A stretch of DNA of 64,000 nt, from assembly GCF_004217615.1 (NCBI RefSeq), contig NZ_SHLD01000001.1, positions 2,976,001 through 3,040,000 of the forward strand, given 5' to 3'. Positions 17,960 to 25,923 of this stretch are shown here, piece after piece. This stretch comes from Micromonospora kangleipakensis (GTDB taxonomy: Bacteria > Actinomycetota > Actinomycetes > Mycobacteriales > Micromonosporaceae). How positions within the stretch are numbered: the first letter of the stretch is position 1; each line of letters begins with the position of its first letter. The notes under the pieces are model-generated. The model made no database searches. It was not told the DNA's origin and saw only the letters and a list, made by a program, of their open reading frames with translations. The translations under genes were made by a program, and so were the position numbers.

Positions 17960-18179
17960 TGAGCGTTCCGCCGCCGGCGGAGGTCACATCCGACAATCGG
18001 ATCCGCCACCGCCTCATGCAAGTCGCCGCCTTGCGCAGCGACCGTGTCCCTGTAACAGCACCGCGATGCGCAGCGCCTGTGCTTCAGGAAGGTCGGGCTG
18101 CACGGCTTCTCTGGCGGGCGGGACTCCGGACCGCGGGGCTCCGCCCGGTCGATCGGAACAGCACGGACAGGAAGTACCT

Positions 18180-18464
18180 ATGGCTGACCCCACATCGCCG
18201 GTAGCACCCCCACAGCCGTCGCCCCAGCAACGGCGCGCTGCCACCGCCTCGCCCGCATCCGCAGCGGTGACACGTGCCGCACCGGACAGCGCGGGCCAGG
18301 TGCCACAACTGCCGCCTGAGGAGCGCCGGGTCGCGACGTGCCGGCACTGTCGGCAACCCCTGTTCAATGACGTGTTGTGGGGGTGGATGCACGAGGGAAC
18401 CCGATACCTGTGCCAGGACCCGGCCACGGGCGAGTTGCTGTGCCAACCCGCGACGCCCACCTGA
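18180..18464 (+). CDS. Small protein with a putative zinc-binding Cys cluster
   Basis: 94 residues from the ATG at 18180. A Pro/Ala/Gln-rich N-terminal half is followed by TCRHCRQPLFNDV and YLCQDPATGELLC, i.e. CxxC plus two further cysteines spaced like a zinc ribbon. Family not recognised. No operon partner is obvious. Confidence 0.45.
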   Translation: MADPTSPVAPPQPSPQQRRAATASPASAAVTRAAPDSAGQVPQLPPEERRVATCRHCRQPLFNDVLWGWMHEGTRYLCQDPATGELLCQPATPT

Positions 18465-18612
18465 ACGCCTCTCGAGGGAGGCGTGTCGGCGGTACGGCAC
18501 GAGCGGCCAACACTCCATACCGAGTGCTCGCTCGCGACCGATCGGACCGAACGGCAAACTGCGCGGCTTGGCCCGCTGCACCAGCGGCGCCGTCCAGATA
18601 TCGTCGGGTGTT

Positions 18613-19188
18613 GTGACCGCGCCTGAGATCACCGTGGCCGAACGGGCCGATCGTGAACGCGCGATGGGCTCGCTGGTTGCCGCGTTCGCCAACGATCCGG
18701 TCCTGCGGTACCTCTTCCCCGACGATGCCACCTATCCGCGGTACGCCGCCGCGTTCTTCGGGCACCTCTTCGACAAGCGGGTGGGCCAGGGAACGATCTG
18801 GACAGTCGGCCACGGCGCGTCGGTCGCGATGTGGGACGGTCCCGCAGCCGCGGGCGGGCCCCCGGAAGAGAGTCTCGCGGCCCACCTTCCCGCAGACGCG
18901 CTGGCCCGCGTCAACGCCTACGGAGAGGCCGTGCACGCCGCACTGCCGACCACCCCGTTCTGGTACCTCGGCGTCCTGGGCACCCATCCCGACCACGCCG
19001 GCCGCCGCTGGGGCCACGCCGTCATGGGGATCGGATTGCGTCGGGCCGCCGCGGACGGCTTGCCGGCGATCCTGGAAACCAGCAACCCGGCCAACGTCGA
19101 GGTGTACCGCCGCGCCGGCTGGGAGGTCGCGCGCACCGTGACGACCGAGCCGCTGACGATCTGGATAATGCAACAGTCGACCGGCTGA
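18613..19188 (+). CDS. GNAT-family N-acetyltransferase
   Basis: 191 residues. Begins VTAPEITVAERADRERAMGS. The acetyl-CoA region is FWYLGVLGTHPDHAGRRWGH (motif A, with an atypical R-R-W-G-H pyrophosphate loop instead of Q/RxxGxG/A). A C-terminal LETSNPANVEVYRRAGWEV segment is the usual motif B. The GTG at 18613 lacks a Shine-Dalgarno; TATCGT 8 nt upstream suggests a leaderless start. Substrate unknown. Confidence 0.82.
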   Translation: MTAPEITVAERADRERAMGSLVAAFANDPVLRYLFPDDATYPRYAAAFFGHLFDKRVGQGTIWTVGHGASVAMWDGPAAAGGPPEESLAAHLPADALARVNAYGEAVHAALPTTPFWYLGVLGTHPDHAGRRWGHAVMGIGLRRAAADGLPAILETSNPANVEVYRRAGWEVARTVTTEPLTIWIMQQSTG

Positions 19189-19485
19189 CCGCGGGCCGAA
19201 CGGCACACCCAGCGGCGACTGAGCCACCAGGCGACAGGGCGGGCAGGCCAGCGGCAGTCATCGACGCTGGCCGACAGGAGTCTTGATCCTTGCAATGCGG
19301 CGGTCAAGTGAAAGGCCCGTGGCGTGGCCAGCATCTACACCGAGGGCATCGAGCTCGACCACCACTGGCTCCACGAGGTCTTCGCATACCCTCGCAGTGG
19401 ACCTCAGGCGACGTCACGTCCGGGCCGGCAGCTCGTCGCCGGGTAGACCTGCCGTTCGACCCCCGTTCGCTCATGGAGGTGTGTT

Positions 19486-19899
19486 GTGGTGCGCAACCAG
19501 CGACAGGTTGGCGAGGGGTTGTGGACCGTCCTGTTGCTCTTCTGGGGCATGGCCATGTTCTTCGGGGTGGGGTTGATCAGTGCCGCCTCCTCGCTGGGTT
19601 GCGACGACGAATGCGCGAGGGGTGAGGACTGGGCCTGGTTGGGGCTCGCGATCAGCTGTGTGGCCGGGCTGCTCCTCATGATGCTGTTCGTGCTTCTCGG
19701 TTGGGTGCTGAAGCGCCTCCGGCGTCGCTTCCTCACCTTCGCGAGCGCCGCCATGCTGGTGGCCACCGTCGTGGGTGTGGTGGCGTTCCTCTCGCTTGAC
19801 GACGGCCGCGGGGCGCCGAGGGTCAACGCCGTGAGGACCGGTTCGGCGGTTCAGGCGCTTCAGCCCACGATTCCTGTTGTGGGTGGGACGATCCGCTGA
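19486..19899 (+). CDS. Hypothetical membrane protein (3 TM helices)
   Basis: 137 residues from the GTG at 19486 (GGAGG upstream). Hydrophobic segments at LWTVLLLFWGMAMFFGVGLI, WLGLAISCVAGLLLMMLFVL and FASAAMLVATVVGVVAFLSL; a loop with CDDEC between TM1 and TM2. No known family. Convergent with the van-like operon across a shared hairpin. Confidence 0.6.
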   Translation: MVRNQRQVGEGLWTVLLLFWGMAMFFGVGLISAASSLGCDDECARGEDWAWLGLAISCVAGLLLMMLFVLLGWVLKRLRRRFLTFASAAMLVATVVGVVAFLSLDDGRGAPRVNAVRTGSAVQALQPTIPVVGGTIR

Positions 19900-19983
19900 A
19901 TCGACGTGTGACTCTGCGGCAACTGCACCACCCTGGGTCGCATCGGAGTCCGCGCCGGCGCCCAGTTCGGCAGTCCGGCCTGC

Positions 19984-20017
19984 GGTCTTCCTACCGTCGG
20001 AGGGCGGTAGGAAGACC
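19984..20017. terminator. Terminator between convergent genes
   Basis: GGTCTTCCTACCG (19984-19996) pairs perfectly with CGGTAGGAAGACC (20005-20017), 8-nt loop. It lies 58 nt beyond the dipeptidase stop and serves the end of the van-like operon. Confidence 0.8.
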
Positions 20018-20074
20018 ACTCCGTTGATTGCGTCCGCAACCGAAGTACGCCGCGATCCCGCCGCGACTGGTCCG

Positions 20075-20710
20075 TCACACCGGCCCGTACCGGGTGCGGC
20101 GCGCGCCAGTGGTCAGTGCCCAGTAGCGGTCGCCGTACGACCAGTGCCACCACTCGGTCGGGTAGTTCACCAGTCCCGCGCCGCCGAGGGCGTCCACCAG
20201 GATCCGCCGGTGCCGCCGGGCGGTCGCGCCGATGGTGCGGGCGCCGGTGAAGCAGGCGCCCGCGCTGTCCTCCGGGGTGGCGTCGACGGCGGTGCCCAGG
20301 TCCAGCTCCAGACCGTCGGCGGTGCACAGCGTCAGGTCCACCGCCCCGCCGGTGCTGTGCGGCGCCACCTCGACCGGCGAGACGAACTTGCTGGTCTCCC
20401 GGTGCAGCCGCTCCGGCGACCAGTCCGGGTGCCGCCGGCGCAGCTCGTCGCGGTAGCCGGTGAAGATGCCCAGCTGGGCCTGGTAGGGCCGGTATCCCTC
20501 GACGACCAGCAGGCGCACCCCGGCGGGCAGCGAGCGCTGCGCGGTCAGCAGCCGGTCCGCGACCCCGCGGCGCAGCCGGGCGTACGCCCCGGCGGGGTCG
20601 GCCGCCCGCCCGTCCAGCCGCAGCTCGGGCAGGTCGCGCAGGTCCACCAGCGGCTCGCCGTCGTCGGCGCTCCGCACCGCCGCCACGCGGGGATCGGAGA
20701 GCAGGATCAT
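20075..20710 (-). CDS. vanX: D-Ala-D-Ala dipeptidase, VanX-like (M15D)
   Basis: 211 residues. The VanX signatures are present: EGYRPYQAQ (catalytic Arg), SPVEVAPHSTGGAVDLTL (zinc His and Asp of SxHxxGxAxD) and EWWHWSYGDRYW (catalytic Glu and third zinc His). VanX hydrolyses D-Ala-D-Ala so that only altered dipeptides enter peptidoglycan. It overlaps the ligase stop by 4 nt (ATGA) and is the last gene of a six-member minus-strand operon. Cytoplasmic, no signal peptide. Paralogues outside resistance clusters also recycle D-Ala-D-Ala, so resistance is inference. Confidence 0.9.
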   Translation of the reverse strand: MILLSDPRVAAVRSADDGEPLVDLRDLPELRLDGRAADPAGAYARLRRGVADRLLTAQRSLPAGVRLLVVEGYRPYQAQLGIFTGYRDELRRRHPDWSPERLHRETSKFVSPVEVAPHSTGGAVDLTLCTADGLELDLGTAVDATPEDSAGACFTGARTIGATARRHRRILVDALGGAGLVNYPTEWWHWSYGDRYWALTTGARRTRYGPV

Positions 20711-21837
20711 CGGGCGCTCCGGGTGGCGGTCGCGGCGCGCTCCGCGTGCCGGGTGCGGGCCAGCTCGACCAGGCGGTCCACCACCTCCCGGTAGCCGACG
20801 CCCGCCGCTGCCCAGACCTTCGGGTACATGGAGTGTGCGGTGAAGCCGGGCATCGTGTTCAGCTCGTTGACGTACAGCTCGCCGGTCGTCTCCTCGTAGA
20901 GGAAGTCGACCCGGGCCAGGCCCCAGCCGCCGATCGCGGCGAACGCGCGCAGGGACAGCTCGCGGACCCGCTCGGTCACCTCGTCGGGCAGTACGGCTGG
21001 GACCACCATCGGGTCGGCGTCGCCGAAGTACTTCTGCCGGTAGTCGAACCAGCCTCCGGCGACCCGCACCTCGCCCACCGCCGACGCCTCCGGGCGCCAG
21101 CCGCCCAGCACAGCGCACTCCAGCTCCCGCCCGACGACCCCCTGCTCGACCACGACGAGCTGGTCGTGCCGGAGCGCCTCCTCCACCGCGGCCGCCAGGT
21201 CGTCGCCGTCGGCGACCCGGGAGATGCCGATCGAGGAGCCCATGCTGGCCGGCTTGACGAACAGCGGCCGGCGCAGCCCCAGCACCAGCTTCTCCGGGTC
21301 GTCGGCCTGCCGGTAGGTCTGCGCGTCGAACGTTACGTGCGGGGTGATCGGGATGCCGTCGGCGAGCAGGGCCCGCTTCATCGCCACCTTGTTCATGCCG
21401 ACGGCGGAGGCGAGGATGCCGCATCCGACGTACGGCACGTCCAGCGACTCCAGCAGTCCCTGCACCACCCCGTCCTCACCGAACGGGCCGTGCAGCACCG
21501 GGAAGACCACGTCCAGCTCGGCGTGCACCGCGCCGGGGGCGTTCCTCGTGGACACCAGCACGGTCCCCGGGCGGGGGCCGGCCCGCAGCTCGACCGCGGG
21601 GCCGGTCACCGTCAGCCGGTCGTCGATGGCCCGGTCGGCGGCGGGCCGGTCCCGCAGCTCGGCCAGGACGGCATCCGGCACCAGCCGGTACCCGCTGGCG
21701 CGGGTGACGCCGATGGCGACGGTGCGATACCCGCCACCGGCCAGCGCCCGGGCCACGCCGAGCGCCGAGGCGCAGGAGACCTCGTGCTCCGCCGACGGGC
21801 CCCCGAACAGAATTCCGATCCGGATCGGCGCGCTCAT
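20707..21837 (-). CDS. D-alanine-D-alanine/D-X ligase, Ddl/Van-type
   Basis: 376 residues, ATP-grasp fold. ILFGGPSAEHEVSCASA opens the N-domain; PVLHGPFGEDGVVQGLLE, VKPASMGSSIGI (ATP-binding Lys) and NELNTMPGFTAHSMYP (metal ligands, D-Ala2 site) are all present. The omega-loop reads GWFDYRQKYFGDADP: the Tyr-Lys-Tyr pattern is that of Ddl or D-Ser ligases (VanC/VanG), not the His-containing loop of VanA/VanB D-lactate ligases. With VanX and a PLP racemase-like partner, D-Ala-D-Ser is possible, but the loop after KY looks more Ddl-like. 4-nt overlaps at both ends. Confidence 0.9.
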   Translation of the reverse strand: MSAPIRIGILFGGPSAEHEVSCASALGVARALAGGGYRTVAIGVTRASGYRLVPDAVLAELRDRPAADRAIDDRLTVTGPAVELRAGPRPGTVLVSTRNAPGAVHAELDVVFPVLHGPFGEDGVVQGLLESLDVPYVGCGILASAVGMNKVAMKRALLADGIPITPHVTFDAQTYRQADDPEKLVLGLRRPLFVKPASMGSSIGISRVADGDDLAAAVEEALRHDQLVVVEQGVVGRELECAVLGGWRPEASAVGEVRVAGGWFDYRQKYFGDADPMVVPAVLPDEVTERVRELSLRAFAAIGGWGLARVDFLYEETTGELYVNELNTMPGFTAHSMYPKVWAAAGVGYREVVDRLVELARTRHAERAATATRSAR

Positions 21838-22997
21838 GCCGCCACCCCTTCCACACTCGTCACGTCGGCGAGCCGCTCGCCCACCAACCGGGCGACCAGC
21901 GTCGCCTCGACATTGCCGCCGGTCAGCACGACGCCGACCGTCCGGTACCTCCGCCGGCCCACGCCGGTCGTTTCGAGCCCGCCCACGAGGGTCGGTGCGA
22001 ACCCGCCCGCGCCGGCCGCCTCGAGCACGGCCGCACCGGCCGGCTCAGGACCGCCCGCGCCGGCCGTTTCCTGCCGGCCCAGGTCGGTCCGGCCGGCCGC
22101 GAGGCGCAACGCGCCGGCCAGGCCGGCCGCCCCGGACGGCTCGGCGAGCACCTTCAGCTCCAGCAGCAGCAGCCGGAACGCCTCGGCGATCTCCTCGTCG
22201 TCGACCCGCACGACGCCCCGCACGCCGTCGCGCAGCACGGCGAACGGCAGCTCACCGACGCAGGACGGCCGCAGCCCGTCGGCGATCGTGGGTCCCGGCA
22301 CCACCGGGACCCGCCGGCCCGCCGCCAGGCTGCGGGCCAGCGAGTCGCAACCGACCGGCTCGACCCCGTACACGTCGATCGCGCTGTCGGACGCGGCCAG
22401 GCAGGCGCCCGCGACCCCGCCGCCACCGCCGACCGGCACCACCAGCGCGTCCAGCGGGGTGCCGGCACGTTCGGCCTCGGCGATCAGCTCCAGGCTCGCG
22501 CTGCCCTGCCCGGCGATGACGTCCGGATGGTCATACGCGTCGATCAGCGGGTGACCGGTGGCGTCGCTGAGCTGGCGGGCCACCGCGAGCCGTTCCTCGA
22601 CGGTGGTGCCGGCGAGCACGATGTGCGCCCCGGCCGCCCGGGCCCGGGCCACCTTCGTCGCCGCCGCGTCGACCGGCAGCACCACGGTGGCCGCCAGCCC
22701 GTGCCCCCGGGCCGCCAGCGACACCGCCACCGCGTGGTTGCCGGTGCTCTGCGCGACCACCCCGGCGTGCCCGGCGGCGGCGAGCCGGCCGACCGCGAGC
22801 AGCGCGCCGCGCATCTTGTACGAGCCGCCGGCTTGGAGGTTCTCCGCCTTCATCAGGACCCGGGCGCCGGCCAGCCGGTCGATCGCCGGGGAGCGCAGCA
22901 CGGGGGTACGCACCACCCGGCCGGACAACCACCGGGCGGCCTCCTCGACGTCGGCCCGGGCCGGGCCGGCCGGGGCCGGGGGATCTGTGCGTGCCAT
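21834..22997 (-). CDS. Fold-type II PLP enzyme (serine racemase/threonine dehydratase-like)
   Basis: 387 residues. PLP lysine in NLQAGGSYKMRGALLAVG (SxKxRGA), QSTGNHAVAVSLAA (the serine racemase re-face Ser position is Thr here), phosphate loop VPVGGGGGVAG, and LAEPSGAAGLAGAL before a terminal VVLTGGNVEA. Between these last two lies a low-complexity Ala/Gly insert of about 45 residues with repeated ETAGAGG-like units. The ATG at 22997 has AAGGAG 5 nt upstream, but the frame is open on into the acyltransferase remnant. Expected to racemise or deaminate L-serine/threonine; in this operon D-Ser supply is attractive but unproven. Confidence 0.8.
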   Translation of the reverse strand: MARTDPPAPAGPARADVEEAARWLSGRVVRTPVLRSPAIDRLAGARVLMKAENLQAGGSYKMRGALLAVGRLAAAGHAGVVAQSTGNHAVAVSLAARGHGLAATVVLPVDAAATKVARARAAGAHIVLAGTTVEERLAVARQLSDATGHPLIDAYDHPDVIAGQGSASLELIAEAERAGTPLDALVVPVGGGGGVAGACLAASDSAIDVYGVEPVGCDSLARSLAAGRRVPVVPGPTIADGLRPSCVGELPFAVLRDGVRGVVRVDDEEIAEAFRLLLLELKVLAEPSGAAGLAGALRLAAGRTDLGRQETAGAGGPEPAGAAVLEAAGAGGFAPTLVGGLETTGVGRRRYRTVGVVLTGGNVEATLVARLVGERLADVTSVEGVAA

Positions 22998-23660
22998 CGC
23001 TTCTCCTTCGATTGCGGTTGTGTTCGAGCGCCGGCGGCGCGAGGGCAGGTCGAACAGCCAGGTCCCGCCGGCCGCCGGCAGCGCGCGGTGGACGGCCAGG
23101 CTGAGCGCCAGCACCACCGCGGTGAGCAGGACCGGATAGCAGGTCACCAGGAGCGCCCGGCTCGGGCCGTTCAGGTCGGCGACCGGGCCGGCGAGCAGCC
23201 GGTGCAGCAGCGCCAGCACCGGCACGTGGATGACGTAGATCGGCAGCGTCCGGCGGCCGAGGGTGGCGGGCGCGCCCCGGCGACCACCCGCCGCCGGGAG
23301 AGCCGGGCCGCCGCGGTGACGCCGAACGCCACCGCGGCGACGGACACCAGCAGCCACACCCCGGGCAGCACTCGGCGCCGGCCAGCGCCATGCCGGCCAG
23401 TGCCGCCGCGTACCCGACGAAGGCCGGCAACAGCCGGCGGTCCGTCGGGGTCGCCGCCCACCGCTGGACGTGCGGCCGCAGGTGCAGGCCGGCGAGGAAG
23501 AACACGAGGTTCTGGTAGACCCCGCCCCGGTTGCCCGGGGTGTCGAGCAGCCCGGCCGCCGTGACGGCCGACAACGCGCCACGTCGGCCCACGCCACGCG
23601 GTCCGCCGGCGTCGGGGCGACCGCCGCCGTCGTCGCGGTCGGGTCCGTACGGGTCGTCAC
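22998..23660 (-). pseudogene. Acyltransferase-3 membrane protein, internally deleted and frameshifted
   Basis: Pieces in three frames join in order: DRVAWADVAR (frame C, from GTG 23660), ALSAVTAAGLLDTPGNRGGV with YQNLVFFLAGLHLRPHVQRW (frame A), VLPGVWLLVSVAAVAFGVTA (frame B), then RRTLPIYVIHVPVLALLHRL and ALLVTCYPVLLTAVVLALSL (frame C again). These are N- and C-terminal parts of an acyltransferase-3 (OafA/VanT-N type) polytopic domain with the middle missing. Frame C runs without a stop into the PLP enzyme, so the two may once have been one VanT-like fusion. Confidence 0.65.
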
Positions 23661-23804
23661 AGTTCTCTCCTCTCCAGCTCCGGACAGCGCCGGTTCCGGG
23701 TCCCGGATGCGGGACCGGTCGGTTTCCGGGCATGCCGGGGGTGGGGATGCCGCGGTACGCGGATCCCGGGGAAGGTGGGTGATGTGGCCGGCCGGTCGGC
23801 CGGG

Positions 23805-24869
23805 TCAGTGCCGGGCGGGCAGGTGGACGTCGACCCGCAGACCGCCGTACTCGGCGGGTCGGGCCGCGATGATGCCGTCGTGCGCCTGGGTGATCGAGCG
23901 GGCGATGGCGAGGCCGAGGCCCGCGCCCCCGCCCTGGTTGGTGCGGTCCCTGGCCAAGCGCCGGAACGGCTCGAAGAGGCCGGGCACCGCCTCGGCCGGC
24001 ACCACCTGGCCGGTGTTGACCACGGTCAGCGCCGGTTCACCGCCGACCGTGACGGTGAGGGTGCCGCCGGGCCGGTTGTACTTGATCGCGTTCTCCACCA
24101 GGTTCGTCACCAGGCGCTCCAGCAGCACCCGCTCGCCGAGCACGACGCGGGGAGCGAGGTGGCACTCGACGGTCACGCCGGCCTGCGTCGCCCGCTCCTG
24201 GTACGCGGCCAGCACCCCGGTGACGATCTCGTCGAGCCGTTGCGGAGTACTGGAGCGCAGCCCCTGGTCGCTCTCACTGAGCGCGAGCAGGCCGTCGATG
24301 AGCCGCTCGTTGCGCTCGTTGGTCTCCAGCAGCTGGGCGGTCAACAGCTCTAGCTGGTCGCCGGTGACCGCCCGGCCCAGGCCGACCTCGATCAGCGTCC
24401 GCTGCACGGCCAGCGGCGTGCGCAGCTCGTGCGAGGCGTTCGCGGCGAACCGCCGCTGCCCCTCGTAGCCGGCGGCGATGCGCTCCATCATCTCGTCGAT
24501 CGCCCGGGCGAGCCGGGCCAGCTCGTCGCGCCCCCTGGGTCGGATCCGGTGGCCGAGGTTCTGCGGCCCGACGTGCGCGATCGGCTCGGCGAGGTCGCGC
24601 ACCGGGCGCAGGCACCACCGGGTGGCCCACGCCAGCGCCGCCACGGCGACCAGGAACACCAGCGGCAGGCCCAGCGCCAGCAGCCCTTCGGCGGCCGGGC
24701 GCGCCAGGCTGCAGGCCTGCTGCAGCCCGGGCAGCGGCACGTCGCAGAACTGCTGGCCGCGTACCCACACGGCGCCCAGCAGCTGCTTCGCCAGGCCGGG
24801 CAGGGAGTATCCGACGAGCAGGGCGAGCACGCCGACCAGCAGGATGCGGCGGCGGGGGCTCCAGTTCAC
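23805..24869 (-). CDS. Sensor histidine kinase of the van-like operon (VanS position)
   Basis: 354 residues from the GTG at 24869 (GTGA overlap with the regulator). Two membrane helices (ILLVGVLALLVGYSLPGLA; LLALGLPLVFLVAVAALAWA) flank a short outside loop with two cysteines (FCDVPLPGLQQAC). HAMP, then DHp box NASHELRTPLAVQRTLIEVG, N-box NLVENAIKYNRPGG, G-boxes GGGAGLGLAIARS. The stimulus is unknown; the small loop argues for sensing within or near the membrane. Its position directly upstream of the wall genes suggests a VanS-like role. Confidence 0.88.
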   Translation of the reverse strand: MNWSPRRRILLVGVLALLVGYSLPGLAKQLLGAVWVRGQQFCDVPLPGLQQACSLARPAAEGLLALGLPLVFLVAVAALAWATRWCLRPVRDLAEPIAHVGPQNLGHRIRPRGRDELARLARAIDEMMERIAAGYEGQRRFAANASHELRTPLAVQRTLIEVGLGRAVTGDQLELLTAQLLETNERNERLIDGLLALSESDQGLRSSTPQRLDEIVTGVLAAYQERATQAGVTVECHLAPRVVLGERVLLERLVTNLVENAIKYNRPGGTLTVTVGGEPALTVVNTGQVVPAEAVPGLFEPFRRLARDRTNQGGGAGLGLAIARSITQAHDGIIAARPAEYGGLRVDVHLPARH

Positions 24870-25531
24870 GCCGGGCCGCCGATCCGGTAGCCGGCCTTGG
24901 GCACGGTATGGATGATCGCCGGCTCGCCGAGCTTCTTGCGCAGGGTCATCACGGTGACCCGGACGGCGTTGGTGAACGGGTCGGCGAACTCGTCCCAGGC
25001 CTGCTCCAGCAGCTCCTCCGCGCTCACCACCCGGCCGCCCGCGCGCATCAGCACGTGCAGCACAGCGAACTCCTTGGGGCTGAGGCCGAGGCCGCGCCCG
25101 TCCCGCGTGGCGGCGTGCCGAGCCACGTCCAGCACCACGCCGTGCTGCTCCAGCACGGGTGGCACGGCCGGCGCGGACCGCCGGCCGAGGGCCTGCACCC
25201 GGGCCACCAGCTCGGCGAAGGCGAACGGCTTGGTCAGGTAGTCGTCCGCGCCCAGGCCGAGCCCCTCCACCCGGTCCCGGATCCCGGCGGCCGCGGTGAG
25301 CAGCAGCACCCGGGTACCGACCTCGGACCCGGCGATGCTCCGGCACACCTCGTCACCCGTTTGCCCCGGCATGTCCCGGTCCAGCACGGCTACGTCGTAC
25401 CGGTTCACCCTGATCCGCTCCAGCGCACCGTCGCCGTCGTAGCAGACGTCGACGGCCATCGAGAGGCGCCGCAGCCCCTCGGCGACCGTGTCCGCCAGCA
25501 ACCGCTCGTCGTCCGCCACCAGCACCCGCAC
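24866..25531 (-). CDS. OmpR-family response regulator of the van-like operon (VanR position)
   Basis: 221 residues from the GTG at 25531. Receiver: VLVADDERLLADTVAEGL (acidic pair), VAVLDRDMPGQTGDEV (phospho-Asp), LLLTAAAGIRDRVEGLGLGA, DDYLTKPFAF (Lys). C-terminal winged helix: LSPKEFAVLHVLMRAGGRVV and VRVTVMTLRKKLGEPAIIHT. First gene of the operon; a repeated GGGTTAAGGGTTCTGTAAG-like stretch about 50-70 nt upstream may be its own binding site. Confidence 0.9.
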   Translation of the reverse strand: MRVLVADDERLLADTVAEGLRRLSMAVDVCYDGDGALERIRVNRYDVAVLDRDMPGQTGDEVCRSIAGSEVGTRVLLLTAAAGIRDRVEGLGLGADDYLTKPFAFAELVARVQALGRRSAPAVPPVLEQHGVVLDVARHAATRDGRGLGLSPKEFAVLHVLMRAGGRVVSAEELLEQAWDEFADPFTNAVRVTVMTLRKKLGEPAIIHTVPKAGYRIGGPA

Positions 25532-25923
25532 GCTTCCGCTCCCCGTGGTTCCTCGTCGTCCGGCACACCGTTGCAGGCCGGGGTTAAGGGTTCTGTAAGC
25601 ACCCGCAGGAGCCATCCTCCACGGCGGCGCTCGACGGACAAACCGCCGCAAGCCTGGCCGCCGCTTTCGTTCCCGACCGGCCCGATCTGTGGCATCCGTC
25701 CCCTGGGGAAGCGGGCCGCTGGCGACCGTGGGTGAGCTGCGTCACGACAGGGCCGAGCGGTCGCCCGACCCCTGAACCCGTGGCTCGCCGTGGAGTTCGG
25801 CCCGGGATGCTGCACCGCAGAAGGTGTTGCCCGGGTGCGGTTTTCGGTCCGGCCAGGAACAATGCGGGCCCGCCGGGAATGAGGCCGGCCAGCCAGGGCG
25901 TGGTGTGCTCGGTGGGATGGGCT
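25532..25923. other. Divergence-free gap with candidate regulator box
   Basis: About 390 nt upstream of the van-like operon, and downstream of the glycan operon. GTTAAGGGTTCTGTAAG at 25583-25599 reads on the minus strand as CTTACAGAACCCTTAAC, AT-richer than its surroundings and built of two related half-sites, as often seen at OmpR-type promoters. No gene is supported in the rest. Confidence 0.35.

Noticed and set aside
19322..19446. Possible glycoside hydrolase C-terminal fragment (IYTEGIELDHHWLHE)
   Set aside because: Too short and too weakly similar to assign; left unannotated.
20075..21837. Classical vanHAX glycopeptide resistance cluster
   Set aside because: There is no VanH dehydrogenase and the ligase omega-loop lacks the VanA-type His; only vanX can be named safely.
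21834..23660. A single intact 608-residue acyltransferase-PLP fusion protein
   Set aside because: The middle of the acyltransferase is in other frames and the PLP part has its own strong SD and ATG; the open frame is partly a GC-rich artefact.
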